From: an uncultured Bacteroidales bacterium
GTDB taxonomy: Bacteria; Bacteroidota; Bacteroidia; Bacteroidales; Bacteroidaceae
Reading direction: 5' to 3'
Assembly: GCA_902789725.1 (NCBI GenBank)
Contig: CADAPC010000022.1
Span: forward strand, 1-63,430
DNA: 63,430 nucleotides
The notes beneath the pieces are model-generated. The model saw only the letters and a program-made list of their open reading frames with translations, was not told where the DNA came from and did not search any database. Shown here one piece after another: positions 1-9,145 of the stretch (its first letter is position 1; each line of letters begins with the position of its first letter). The translations under genes were made by a program, and so were the position numbers.

Positions 1-19
1 CAATTCGATAATTATGTTT

Positions 20-112
20 TATATAAACACGAATTGCCATGAATTGGCCTTGAATTTATCATGAATATTTTATATAAACTATTTTTGTTTGCCTACTTAT
101 GTAAAAAGGCTT
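20..112 (+). repeat. Interspersed AT-rich repeat, copy A (partial)
   Basis: Shares blocks such as ACACGAATTGCCATGAATTG and ATAAACTATTTTTGTTT with copies at about 16555-16668 and 16821-16926. It is non-coding and lies upstream of the MORN gene. The rest of 1-513 shows no convincing gene; the 64-codon ORF inside it is made largely of this repeat. Confidence 0.6.
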
Positions 113-513
113 CAGCGAGTTCAAAATCAAAAATGACACTCATGACACTCTTGACACCAATATTCGCGATTCATGGGCAAACCTTGATAAACAAGCACTT
201 AGAAATAGACAAGAAACATAACGACCGCTTGATTGTAAACAAAAGATGCCATTAAAGCAGGTAAAAAGAAACAAAACGCACCACTTGGATAGGCTAAAGT
301 GATACAAAATGTAAAAAACGGAGAGGGTGATTCATTATATAAATACAAAAGGGCGTAGAGCTTGGATTAGGCGCGGGATCGATTTAGTTTCCAACAATAT
401 CCTAAAATGTTTCTCGAAAGCAGAATTAAAAGGATGAAAAGAAATATTATTTGTCCTAATATTCCACGAATTGTAACTTTTTTACTATTTCTATGTATTT
501 TTTTTGTGAATTA

Positions 514-545
514 TTTGGAGGAAGTAAACAAAACAGGTAACTTTG
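514..545 (+). promoter_or_regulatory. Promoter of the MORN gene
   Basis: TTTG at 514-517 and TAACTTTG at 538-545 with a 20-bp spacer match the Bacteroidetes -33/-7 consensus. It predicts a leader of about 95 nt before the ATG at 645. Confidence 0.65.
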
Positions 546-644
546 CATCATCAAAAGGATGAAATGAGCGTTTGAGATAAAATAACACCAACTCGCAAAA
601 AAATATAAAATCAATATAAACTACTTAAACGAAAGGGCAAAGTT

Positions 645-1451
645 ATGAAGAAGTTCATCTTAACAGTTTTAGCATTCTTATCGCTGGGTGCATACAATCA
701 TGTGATGGCACAGGGCGATGCAGGTGAAAAGAATCCAGACTTGAAGAATGGAGGAAAATATACCGGCAGCAAGAAAGAAGGCAAAATGCACGGCAAGGGT
801 ACATTCGAGTGGAAGAATGGCGACCGCTTTGAAGGTAACTTTGTAAACGGCCAGATTGATGGCTACGGACGTTACTCTTGGGTAGATGGCGACATGTACC
901 AGGGTGATTTCAAAGACGGCAAGCAGGACGGCTTTGGCGCAGCATTCTACGCTGACAAGTGCAACACTTACGAAGGTGAGTGGAAGAATGGCAAGCGCAA
1001 TGGTCACGGCAAGCTGACTTGGGCAAATGGCGACACCTACGAAGGTGAATGGGTAGATGATGTACGAGTGGGCGAAGGTGTGTTCACCGCAGCTAACGGC
1101 GACAAATATGTAGGTCACTACGAGAACAACCAGCGCAATGGCTTCGGTACTTACTACCACAATAACGGTGATGTGTATGCAGGTCAGTGGGTGAACGGTG
1201 AGAAGGAAGGTCTTGGCAAATACACATACGCTAACGGCAACGTGTACGAGGGACAGTTCTGCAACTCCTACATTGAAGGTCAAGGCACATTCGTTTGGGC
1301 ATCAGGCGCAACCTATACAGGCCAGTTCAAGGAAGATATGCGTAACGGTGTCGGCACTTATACAACAGCAAGCGGTAAGGTGATTGCTGGTAACTGGAAA
1401 GACAACCGCTTTGCAGGCAACATCAACGAATCTGTTCTCGCATCACGCTAA
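645..1451 (+). CDS. Secreted MORN-repeat protein
   Basis: 268 aa. An N-terminal signal peptide (MKKFILTVLAFLSLGAY, cleavage probably after VMAQ near residue 23) is followed by about nine MORN repeats filling residues 37-258, with the usual YxGxWxxGxxxGxG spacing (for example YEGEWKNGKRNGHG). MORN repeats form an extended beta-hairpin sheet; in bacteria the role is mostly unknown, with proposals of protein or lipid binding at the envelope. No catalytic domain is attached, so this is a stand-alone repeat protein of the periplasm or surface. It is monocistronic with its own promoter at 514-545. The repetitive codons create a long antisense ORF (678-1283) that I regard as a shadow. Family call is firm, function unknown. 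Confidence 0.9.
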   Translation: MKKFILTVLAFLSLGAYNHVMAQGDAGEKNPDLKNGGKYTGSKKEGKMHGKGTFEWKNGDRFEGNFVNGQIDGYGRYSWVDGDMYQGDFKDGKQDGFGAAFYADKCNTYEGEWKNGKRNGHGKLTWANGDTYEGEWVDDVRVGEGVFTAANGDKYVGHYENNQRNGFGTYYHNNGDVYAGQWVNGEKEGLGKYTYANGNVYEGQFCNSYIEGQGTFVWASGATYTGQFKEDMRNGVGTYTTASGKVIAGNWKDNRFAGNINESVLASR

Positions 1452-1771
1452 ATCATACAGAGTCTCTAACTAACGACTAATATATATTTCGATTTTTAAG
1501 AAAACAAAATACCTGAATTTTTTCTTCCAGATTAAACTGAAGGTTTTCGAGTACGGCATACTTACGATATTTTGCCCAAATCTTTGTAAAACAAGTTATA
1601 AGTAGTAAATAGTAATTCATAACATCCCCGATAAGTTATTCGTAATCGAAAATAGTTTTTAATGGAAAATAGGTGGACTTCCGCTGCTGCAAAGGACTAG
1701 TGATAGCCTTTTGGAGAGCGGAAGTCAAGTTTTCTACCAGATTGAATGAATCGTCCTCCACGTGAACAGAT

Positions 1772-1825
1772 AAGTAACTGAACAAAATGATTTGATGGCA
1801 ATTCGCGCTCAATTCATGATAAGTA
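1772..1825 (+). repeat. Interspersed AT-rich repeat, copy D (left part)
   Basis: AAGTAACTGAACAAAATGAT at 1772 onward matches the left end of the copies at 16555 and 16821. Here the downstream half is replaced by the inverted repeat at 1830-1917. Confidence 0.55.
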
Positions 1826-1829
1826 GATA

Positions 1830-1917
1830 AACGACCACGAATCAAACGAATCCACACGAATACAATGAGCTCTTTTTATGATTGTATTCGTGTGGATTCG
1901 TTAGATTCGTGGTCGTT
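1830..1917. repeat. 37-bp near-perfect inverted repeat
   Basis: Arms 1830-1866 and 1881-1917 are complementary with one mismatch and flank a 14-nt loop. The arms carry repeated ACGAAT units. It lies between the convergent MORN and antiporter genes; it could end transcription or be a REP/MITE-like repeat. No T-tract follows it directly. Confidence 0.75.
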
Positions 1918-1943
1918 AAAAATATAAATATATTCGTAGTCGT

Positions 1944-2133
1944 TTTAACCCAAATCGGTCATTAGAAGTGCAAAAATCTGTGATCAAGTCTGTAATGCCT
2001 TGAAAATAAGTCATTTGCAAAATTGTTTTTCTAATGGCGGTCATTAGAAAAATCAAATTACAAAAGGCTTGTAGCCAATCAATTACGAAGTCGACCACAA
2101 AAATAGCCGTTCTAATGATCGATTTGGGTTTAA
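1944..2133. mobile_element. MITE-like element with 24-bp terminal inverted repeats
   Basis: Ends 1944-1967 and 2110-2133 are inverted copies matching at 22 of 24 positions. A central palindrome (2026-2036 with 2042-2052) repeats the same CATTAGAA core, so four copies of that core occur in alternating orientation. There is no coding capacity. I see no clear target duplication, so the class is an inference. Confidence 0.55.
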
Positions 2134-2173
2134 TATTTCATGGATAGGAACAATCTCTACTATATACACATGA

Positions 2174-3169
2174 TTATCCCAAGAAAGTTCGCACGATGTA
2201 GAGGATGTAGATGGTGAGGAGGATAGCACCCTCCCAACGGACGATTTTGTGGTGAGTGCGGAGGAAGAACCACAAGAGAACGCCAAGAGAGAACATAACT
2301 GCATAATCAATAGCAAAGGGTTCCCAAGCATTGCGGATGGGAGTGATGGCACTCGCTACACCAACCACGCAAAGGATGTTGAAAGAGACAGAACCGATGA
2401 TATTGCCCACGGCCATATCTGTTTCGCCTTTGCGAGCCGCCATAACGCTCGCAAAGAGTTCTGGCAGTGATGTACCCACAGCCACTATCGTGAGGCCAAT
2501 GATGCGCTCCATTGCCTCCTTTTCTACGCCAAACATCTCACCCAGCTCCATCGCGATTTCCGACGAACCCTTGATGAGCAAATCAGCCCCCCACACCATC
2601 GCAGCTAACGAAACGACAACATAGAGAATGGCTCTCCACAGAGGCAGGGGAACGGCTGGCGTAGCATCCACTTCGGAAGTGGAGTCGGACAAAGCATTCG
2701 CCTCAGCTGCTTTGGTTTGTTTGCGCGACTTGATGATTTCCCAAGAGATAAAAACAATGAGGAGCAGCACCATAGCAACTCCTTGCCAACGCTGGATGGT
2801 GCCCCCTGAGTAAGCCACAGCGACAAACAGAGCCATTGCGAAAATCATGAAGGGGATGTCAATACGCATCATGCTGCGCTTGGACGGCAGGGGGTGTATC
2901 AGAGCCGTCATACCCAAAATCAAGGCGATGTTGGCGATATTTGAGCCTGCCACATTACCAATAGCAAGTCCCGATGACCCCACCCACGCTGCCTGTGAGG
3001 AAACAAGCAGTTCGGGCATCGAGGTACCAAAACCCACCACAGTAAGTCCTATCACCATATTACTTAGTTTGGCGCGCTGAGCGATGGCCACAGCTCCGTC
3101 GATGAGGTAATCTCCTCCCTTGACGAGGAGCACAAAACCAATTAAGATAAATAGAATGTTGAGTAACAT
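2174..3169 (-). CDS. Sodium/calcium antiporter, CaCA family (YrbG-like)
   Basis: 331 aa integral membrane protein with about ten hydrophobic segments. The two inverted alpha-repeats that define the family are visible: GTSMPE at residues 48-53 and GTSLPE near 232-237, each followed by a helix with GN(V/I)xGS. They supply the acidic ion-binding residues in the membrane. A soluble loop at about 147-175 separates the halves. It should exchange Na+ (or H+) for Ca2+ at the inner membrane. The ORF can be extended upstream to 3295, but the promoter at 3265-3295 lies inside that extension, so the ATG at 3169 is the better start and gives a leader of about 90 nt. It is a single gene, converging with the MORN gene. 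Confidence 0.9.
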   Translation of the reverse strand: MLLNILFILIGFVLLVKGGDYLIDGAVAIAQRAKLSNMVIGLTVVGFGTSMPELLVSSQAAWVGSSGLAIGNVAGSNIANIALILGMTALIHPLPSKRSMMRIDIPFMIFAMALFVAVAYSGGTIQRWQGVAMVLLLIVFISWEIIKSRKQTKAAEANALSDSTSEVDATPAVPLPLWRAILYVVVSLAAMVWGADLLIKGSSEIAMELGEMFGVEKEAMERIIGLTIVAVGTSLPELFASVMAARKGETDMAVGNIIGSVSFNILCVVGVASAITPIRNAWEPFAIDYAVMFSLGVLLWFFLRTHHKIVRWEGAILLTIYILYIVRTFLG

Positions 3170-3264
3170 AAACCAATAATGCTTAAATACCAAAAGTCTG
3201 CCCGAAATCGGTATTGCAACCATTTCAGCCGTTCGACTTCTAAACCATAAAACCTTACAGCGTG

Positions 3265-3295
3265 CAAAGTTACGCACTTTTCCTTTCTCCACCAA
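3265..3295 (-). promoter_or_regulatory. Promoter of the CaCA antiporter gene
   Basis: Read on the minus strand: TAACTTTG (3272-3265) with TTG (3295-3293) 20 bp upstream. It decides the start codon at 3169. Confidence 0.6.
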
Positions 3296-3408
3296 GTTTT
3301 TGCAAAGGAATTGGTGTTACAATTGGGTTACAGGGGTACAAATATAATAGACTGTGGATTTGAATTGAATCAAATCCACAGTCCTATTTTTATCATATTA
3401 ATCTTCTA

Positions 3409-6400
3409 TCAGCGTCGTTTCGCAGAAGATATTGAGCGTACATATATACCTACGAGCGGATGCTTATCGTTATCTATATAAGCAGCGTTATTCAAGTTCC
3501 AGCGCAAATGAGTATAACCTATATTTGGAGCAAATGGATATGTAATAACAATTTTATCATTTTGGATTGTCGCAGTTCCAGTACTTACTTGTGTCGTAGT
3601 TTCTGCTGTGCCATTATTGAATCCCCAAAATCCGAAATTGCCTCCATAATTATAAGGGTTATCATTATATTCATACACCATGACAATCTCATAAGCACCT
3701 GATGGAAGCTCTGAAGTTGGAATAGCGTTTGAAACGACAAATGTTTGATTCCATACATCTGTAACACTAATATTCCTCAACTCAATTGGAGAGCCAAATT
3801 CACTGCCACCAGTGCTTTGCTTTTTCACTACCACACTCACACTTGTCGTTCCAGCCTTATACTGATCCGTTTCTGCTTGGTTGACAGTAATGGTTGCCGT
3901 ACCTTCAAAGGATTGAGAAGCAGTGAACGTGTTGCCATTCATCGTACCTGCATTGGATGGGCTGACAGAGTAGGTCACGTTGCCACCAGTCGATTTGTTG
4001 AGGTTGATTGTGGTGGTGCCCCCTTGCTGAATGCTGGAGCTGCTTGCAGAAGCTGACATTGTAGAAGCAGGCTTTTCGTAAACTTGCATCCAAATGTAGT
4101 TCGTAGTTTCCTTGTAAGTGTCGGTAGCAGCCTGAGTGATAATGATGTTGTCATTACCAGCCTTGAGCGCCTTGATGGTGAGCTGACTTCCATTAAGAGT
4201 CACCTCAAAGATGCCGCCATACTGTGTAGAAACAGAAGTGATGGCACCGTTACTGTTCGAACTGATAGTGACAGTCTTTGTCGTTCCTTCCATCATGCTA
4301 TTCGCGTCGCTCAACGTAATGGTAGCTGCCGGCTTTTCTGCTTTCTTGTTGTAGTAAACAGGAATGTCGAGTTCTAGGACATTTCCAGACATCGCAAGTT
4401 TGGCTGTTACAGATGTCTCACCTGAATTGCTTTCCAGACACTTGAGGATGGGTGAGAACTTTTCGCCCACATAGTTCATTGCGCCTGTGCTTTGCGAAAT
4501 GCAGAATATCTTCTCTGGATAGTTGGTGTCGATATAATCCAAAACATTGATTTGGTCGTTCTGACTTACTTCGATAGCAGTCACACCTTCCTTCAGCTTG
4601 AGAACTGGTGTTGGCACAGGATTAACAGGATATTCCTGCACCACCACGAGGTTTTCGTAAGCCTCTTGAGTGGCTTCAATCTCCTCCTCAGTCAACTCCT
4701 CCACCTGTGGTTGCAGCGATTCAGGTGTGCCCATTGCCGATGTGTTGAACACAAAACCCGAATTAGGCTTCGTGTACCAGTCAGTATTGCCAGTGTGGTC
4801 TTGCACCCATCCAGCAAAGTCGGTATATGCATCGACGATGTATTTGCGTTCGGTTGGCCAAGCCCAAGGATAGGAAGTCCTTGTGGCAGCCTCGAGGTCA
4901 ACATTTGCGTAGAGGAAGGGCACGCAGAGGATGTAGGGAGCATCGCCAGGTGTGGGACCTTGCACCACAGACACTTCGGATGAGCCGAAGATGGGGTCGT
5001 TGATGTTCTGAGGAGCTGTGGCAGGAGGCTCAGTTCCGTTAGGCAACACGCGGATGGAGAAGCCACCCATATTCTGCGAACTCTGCTTGCTCATGTTCCA
5101 GTCAGCCACACTGTAGCAGGAAAGCGACCAATTTTCGCCCACTTCAACTTGCTGTGAGAGTGCGTTAGCTGCAGTGGCTGCACCCACGTTCAGCACAGGA
5201 TAGCGTCCGCTAACCGCTGGCTGCGCACCAAGCAGTTGGTGAATTTCTCCGTAGCACTTGTCGTTGAAGAAGAGGTAGCTGGCCAATGTACCACCTGCTG
5301 CCAAAGGAGTGACTGTGGCAGACTTACTACCAGCTATATGCTGCACTTTCACCACCACGTCGTTGTAGTCAACGTCGCCTGTGCCGCCCATATCCTCAGC
5401 AGCCAGCACCCAAGAGGTGGTTTGTGCCTTGCGCAGAACCGCCTGTGGAACACCTGTGGAGCTAAAAGCTCTGGAGACTTTGATAATCCAGTCGTTGAAC
5501 ACCCAGTCGCGCTCCACATCCATGTTCTTGTTCACTTCTTGGCCTTCTGGATGAGTGGCGTAGAAGTCAAATCCCAGATAGAGCTGTCCATCCACCACTT
5601 TCATGATGTATTCAGCGTGATATTTGCTATCACAAGCATTGTGGTAAGCGAACTGCTTCACCCAAGTGAGCGTCTTGTCGTCCAGTGTCACTTCTTCAGT
5701 TGGCACACCTGTTGGGTCAATGTCCCACATGAGGGTGGTGCCCACAATATTCACTTTATCATCTGCGTAAGAAGCAAAATGTCCTGAAACGTTGAAGTCG
5801 TTGATGTGCTCAAAACCTTCCAATCCGCTGTCAGATGTTGGGCCGCTGCCGTCCCCCTTGTTATTGTTATAAATCTGCAGATTATTCATCTTTGCGAGGC
5901 TGTTGACTGCATTGCCATTGCCATCCACGTAATCATTATTGCCTCCATACACCTGCTGCACCCACATTGCGTCCCAAGGCACAGTAACGGTGTTGTAAGC
6001 TCCGTAGTGCACTTTGCTGAACTCCTTCACCACCTTTGCCACTTCTTCCTCTGTGACCATTGAGGGGATAACAAACTGCGAAGGCCACTGGTTGCGGTTT
6101 ACATTGTGGCTACGTGTGCTGAGAGCAGCCAAATCGGTGGAAATCATATCGTCGAACGACACATAGCCCCCGATTCTGGCTCGCAGAGCCGTGTCGCCAT
6201 TGCTCACCACGATGTTTTCGGCATTGCGGTTGATGTCGAACTCCAGCAACTGGCTGCCACTCACACTGCGGTAGTTGGCAAGCAGCGTGAAGGTGCCGCT
6301 TTGCTCGGCATACACTTTGATATCTTTGGTGGTAGAAGTCTCGACTGTCACATTACCACGCTCAGCCAAGTTCCAATCCTGCTTAGGATCGATTTCGCCA

Positions 6401-6534
6401 AAAGTTTCGACAAATTCTTTCTTAAAAGAGAATGACTTTTCATTATACCCATTGTCATACTCGCTACAACCCACAAGTGTGGCAAGTGCCACTACTGTGA
6501 GGGCAAGGAATGAAAGTAAACCAATCTTTTTCAT
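3409..6534 (-). CDS. Large DUF4842/LruC-type lipoprotein with Ig-like repeats
   Basis: 1041 aa. A lipoprotein signal ends at the lipobox LVGC (Cys22), so the protein is probably outer-membrane anchored and may face outward. Residues about 25-420 hold a region with the DVDYNDVVV motif typical of DUF4842/LruC-domain proteins. Two Ig-like beta domains follow: roughly 735-830, containing ITLSDANSMMEG, and 830-910, with low-complexity SASASSSS at its start. A C-terminal beta-rich domain of about 130 residues ends the protein. Such proteins are common in Bacteroidales and probably act in adhesion or matrix contact, but no substrate is known. It stands alone, with its own promoter at 6677-6707. Family assignment is from motif recall and is moderately sure. 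Confidence 0.7.
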   Translation of the reverse strand: MKKIGLLSFLALTVVALATLVGCSEYDNGYNEKSFSFKKEFVETFGEIDPKQDWNLAERGNVTVETSTTKDIKVYAEQSGTFTLLANYRSVSGSQLLEFDINRNAENIVVSNGDTALRARIGGYVSFDDMISTDLAALSTRSHNVNRNQWPSQFVIPSMVTEEEVAKVVKEFSKVHYGAYNTVTVPWDAMWVQQVYGGNNDYVDGNGNAVNSLAKMNNLQIYNNNKGDGSGPTSDSGLEGFEHINDFNVSGHFASYADDKVNIVGTTLMWDIDPTGVPTEEVTLDDKTLTWVKQFAYHNACDSKYHAEYIMKVVDGQLYLGFDFYATHPEGQEVNKNMDVERDWVFNDWIIKVSRAFSSTGVPQAVLRKAQTTSWVLAAEDMGGTGDVDYNDVVVKVQHIAGSKSATVTPLAAGGTLASYLFFNDKCYGEIHQLLGAQPAVSGRYPVLNVGAATAANALSQQVEVGENWSLSCYSVADWNMSKQSSQNMGGFSIRVLPNGTEPPATAPQNINDPIFGSSEVSVVQGPTPGDAPYILCVPFLYANVDLEAATRTSYPWAWPTERKYIVDAYTDFAGWVQDHTGNTDWYTKPNSGFVFNTSAMGTPESLQPQVEELTEEEIEATQEAYENLVVVQEYPVNPVPTPVLKLKEGVTAIEVSQNDQINVLDYIDTNYPEKIFCISQSTGAMNYVGEKFSPILKCLESNSGETSVTAKLAMSGNVLELDIPVYYNKKAEKPAATITLSDANSMMEGTTKTVTISSNSNGAITSVSTQYGGIFEVTLNGSQLTIKALKAGNDNIIITQAATDTYKETTNYIWMQVYEKPASTMSASASSSSIQQGGTTTINLNKSTGGNVTYSVSPSNAGTMNGNTFTASQSFEGTATITVNQAETDQYKAGTTSVSVVVKKQSTGGSEFGSPIELRNISVTDVWNQTFVVSNAIPTSELPSGAYEIVMVYEYNDNPYNYGGNFGFWGFNNGTAETTTQVSTGTATIQNDKIVITYPFAPNIGYTHLRWNLNNAAYIDNDKHPLVGIYVRSISSAKRR

Positions 6535-6676
6535 ATTCAGCGCTATATTTTGTTACGTTCAATTCAATTCTTATTCTTTTCATTCCTTAAATTCATTTCA
6601 TATTCATTGGTTCACCGCGCAGATTCAATATGGAGCCATTGCCCACTATGCATGCGCATACATACATATTAGTATG

Positions 6677-6707
6677 CAAAGATAGGTTTTCTTACGGAAA
6701 TCAACAA
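6677..6707 (-). promoter_or_regulatory. Promoter of the DUF4842-like gene
   Basis: On the minus strand, TATCTTTG (6684-6677) with TTG at 6707-6705 and a 20-bp spacer. The leader is about 140 nt. Confidence 0.55.
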
Positions 6708-6770
6708 GAAAAAGCAAGAAAAAAAACGAAAAAAGCAAAAAAAACACACAAAGGTGGACAAAAGTGCCAC

Positions 6771-7112
6771 TTATGACCGTTTCCGCAGGTAATGAATCCA
6801 CGCAAAGGGTTTCCGCTGGCTGAAATACTTGGGGTCTCTCTCATGCGCGAAGGCCTCGCGCTCGAAGGAGATGTTGCGGTAGGCCTCGAAGGTGTTGAAA
6901 CGGTACTGGACAAGTCGGACAAGGTACTCGAGGAGGTAGAGAAGGAAGAAGAGGATGAAGAGCAGTTCGCGCTGCTGGTAGGTGTGAACCATTTCGTGGG
7001 TGACCTCATGCGGCAGGAACCGTCCCCATCGACGTTGCACGAAGACAATGCCGAAGAGGTTGATGCCGTGAAAGTTGCCTGGCGGAAAGTGCTTAGTGTA
7101 GATGATGCGCAT
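6771..7112 (-). CDS. Small HExxH putative zinc-dependent membrane protein
   Basis: 113 aa. Residues 39-43 are HEMVH, an HExxH zinc-binding motif, followed by a hydrophobic segment (about 50-68) that could be one membrane helix or a hairpin. A glutamate-rich stretch FEREAF (83-88) could supply the third zinc ligand. This matches short conserved Bacteroidetes proteins of unknown substrate. The small size makes it a minimal gluzincin-like domain, and activity is not shown. A full promoter sits 44 bp upstream. No partner gene is adjacent. It could instead be a non-catalytic metal-binding protein. Confidence 0.65.
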   Translation of the reverse strand: MRIIYTKHFPPGNFHGINLFGIVFVQRRWGRFLPHEVTHEMVHTYQQRELLFILFFLLYLLEYLVRLVQYRFNTFEAYRNISFEREAFAHERDPKYFSQRKPFAWIHYLRKRS

Positions 7113-7155
7113 GAGACAAAGGTGTTTTGATGAGTGGTGGGTGTGTAAGCGGCGA

Positions 7156-7187
7156 CAAAGTTACACTTTTTTATCGACTTCTGCAAA
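7156..7187 (-). promoter_or_regulatory. Promoter of the HExxH gene
   Basis: On the minus strand, TAACTTTG (7163-7156) and TTTG (7187-7184) with a 20-bp spacer. A MITE-end-like sequence begins 4 bp further upstream at 7191. Confidence 0.6.
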
Positions 7188-7190
7188 TAA

Positions 7191-7207
7191 GGTATGTTCT
7201 AATAATT
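7191..7207 (+). repeat. Solo MITE end
   Basis: GGTATGTTCTAATAATT matches the right terminal inverted repeat (read inward) of the element at 38529-38673 for 17 bp, then diverges. No partner end is visible nearby. The remaining stretch 7208-7440 is AT-rich and shows no gene. Confidence 0.5.
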
Positions 7208-7453
7208 TCTCTCAGGGCCTTTTTGCAACAAACAAGCTGACAAGTTCTATTTTCCTTACAGAGTTTCTAAATAAAATAAGCTATAAAATTGCTTTTCCCC
7301 TACTGAACAGAAAAATTTTGAAAGTTGCAAAATATTTTTTCAAAGTTTTGAAAATTATTTTCTCAGGCGAAGAAATCTATCTACACAGTTATCCTTTTTG
7401 AATTTGCTCACCCAGTAGGCAATTTCCCCCTGTTTGGCTATTAAGGGAAAAAG

Positions 7454-7483
7454 AGGCGCAGCAACCAGTGAGTTGCTGCGCCT
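7454..7483 (-). terminator. Intrinsic terminator of the SusCD operon
   Basis: A perfect 12-bp stem (7454-7465 with 7472-7483) and a 6-nt loop. On the minus strand it is followed by CTTTTTCCC. It lies just past the stop codon at 7511. Confidence 0.8.
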
Positions 7484-7510
7484 GAAAAATAAGAAAAAAT
7501 CCAGTTACTT

Positions 7511-9094
7511 TTACTTCTGAAGGAACTTCTTTCCGCCCTTGATGACGATGCCCTTGTAGGCAGCGTTGACGGGCTGGCCTGCAATGTTGTAAGCACGAGC
7601 ATCAGCTGCGGTAGCCTTTGACTCAGGAGCTTCGATAGCGAGGGCAGCTTTCTCGTCGTAAACGCCTTCGATGGTGATTTCGTTTTCATTTGCACGTACT
7701 GCCACACTGCTTACGTTGGAAAAAGCATCGGCAGCTACGATGGGGAACTCGCCTTCGACCAGCGCATCGGCTTCGTACACTCCGTTCTCACAATAGAGGT
7801 TCGTAATGTCGCCATAGAGTGCACTGATATTGCCACCATCGTAAGCAGAAGACTGTGCAACGGATTGCTTATTAGGAACGAAAGTGGAAACAACTTCACC
7901 TGTCTGAGCGTTCAGCAGAGTCAAGAACATTTCGGAAGAGAAGCCATAAGTGACTTCGCCTTCATCGCTGGTGCTCACTTCGCCCGAAGTCTTCGAGTTG
8001 TCGAAAGGCAGTTCGCCATAATAAGTACCGCCAACAGCGATGTTGTTCTGCACCTTGCTCATAAAGATATTGTAAGAACGAGCATCTTTGAAGTGGGGAG
8101 CTGCATCGTAAGTGGTAGATGTGATGGAGCCATTCTTGAGCGTAGCCAACACGAAGGGGTGCTTGCCATAGTCAAACTCATAGCTCTTAGCGTCGCTTGC
8201 AGTAGCGAGCGTAAGGTTCCCAAAGCCGAAGAAGCCAACGTAAATGGTGCCGTTTTCAACGGTAAAGCTAAGTGCTTCAGGATAGTACTGCTCAAACATG
8301 CCAATGATGCCTGTCATCTGCACAGTAGCAATGTTGGTGGGGCTGCTGAGGTCGCTCTTATTCAGGGAGAACACGCCGTTGCTGCGGTTGTCCACATAGC
8401 TGCCCATATCGATGTAGCTACCTTCCCAACCCAGCTCCTTCACGTCGCCCATGTAGGCAGCGGACACATAAATCTTGTCGCCATCAATCTGCAGCTTGTT
8501 AGGAGTCACGTAGATAGGGTCGAAAGCCATATAGAGCGGCATATCGAAGCCGTCGCCCCAAGGATCGCCTACAGCTGCTGCGATGTCGGCATCCGTTTCT
8601 GGAGTGATGATTTTCAGAGCCTCCACCTTACCTGCGGTACTGATTTTGGCGATGAAGGCAGAATAGTTGTCGGGGCTGTTGAGCGACTGCTTTGCACCTG
8701 TAGCATCGTTGCGTTCCACTCCGTCGAGGATGTTGCCTGCTACAAAGAGTGTGCCGTCGGCATCAGTTTCCATCGCACGTACTGTGGCTTTGCCCACTAA
8801 AGTGATTGCCCACTGAGCATCGCCGCTGTTGTTGTACTTAATGATGGCTGAAGAAACGAGTCCTTCAGGGTCGGCAATAGTGACGTCGTTGCCCAGCGAA
8901 AGAGCCTGATTGTAAGTGGTTGACACATAAACATCTCCACTGTAGGCAGTTGCAGCACGCACCCCAGCCAAGTCGTCAGCTTCAGCTACAGGCTTGATGC
9001 TTTTTGTCCAAAAGGTAGCTTCTTGGTCGTCTGCCTGTGCAAATGCAGAGAAAGTTGCGCCGAATAAGGCTGCTAAGAGTAATAATTTCTTCAT
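7511..9094 (-). CDS. Secreted protein of unknown function, last gene of the SusCD operon
   Basis: 527 aa. A clear signal peptide (MKKLLLLAALFGATFSAFAQ) precedes a beta-rich body with repeated stretches such as TLFVAGNIL, KIYVSAAYMGD and NIAVGGTYYGELPF, which read like blades of a propeller-type fold. The last 30 residues (AYNIAGQPVNAAYKGIVI followed by a Lys-rich end) match the short C-terminal motif seen on many exported Prevotella proteins. I cannot tell whether it is a type IX sorting signal. Being encoded 51 bp after susD, it probably works with the SusCD complex as a surface binding or processing protein. No catalytic motif is seen. Confidence 0.7.
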   Translation of the reverse strand: MKKLLLLAALFGATFSAFAQADDQEATFWTKSIKPVAEADDLAGVRAATAYSGDVYVSTTYNQALSLGNDVTIADPEGLVSSAIIKYNNSGDAQWAITLVGKATVRAMETDADGTLFVAGNILDGVERNDATGAKQSLNSPDNYSAFIAKISTAGKVEALKIITPETDADIAAAVGDPWGDGFDMPLYMAFDPIYVTPNKLQIDGDKIYVSAAYMGDVKELGWEGSYIDMGSYVDNRSNGVFSLNKSDLSSPTNIATVQMTGIIGMFEQYYPEALSFTVENGTIYVGFFGFGNLTLATASDAKSYEFDYGKHPFVLATLKNGSITSTTYDAAPHFKDARSYNIFMSKVQNNIAVGGTYYGELPFDNSKTSGEVSTSDEGEVTYGFSSEMFLTLLNAQTGEVVSTFVPNKQSVAQSSAYDGGNISALYGDITNLYCENGVYEADALVEGEFPIVAADAFSNVSSVAVRANENEITIEGVYDEKAALAIEAPESKATAADARAYNIAGQPVNAAYKGIVIKGGKKFLQK

Positions 9095-9145
9095 AAGCGT
9101 TTGTTTTTTTGAAGTTAATAATTAGGGTTATTTAATTTGAAATTT

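Noticed and set aside
61..255. 64-codon ORF near the left edge
   Set aside because: It is largely made of an interspersed repeat and has no family features.
678..1283. 201-codon ORF antisense to the MORN gene
   Set aside because: It arises from the repetitive codons of MORN repeats on the other strand and has no promoter or known family.
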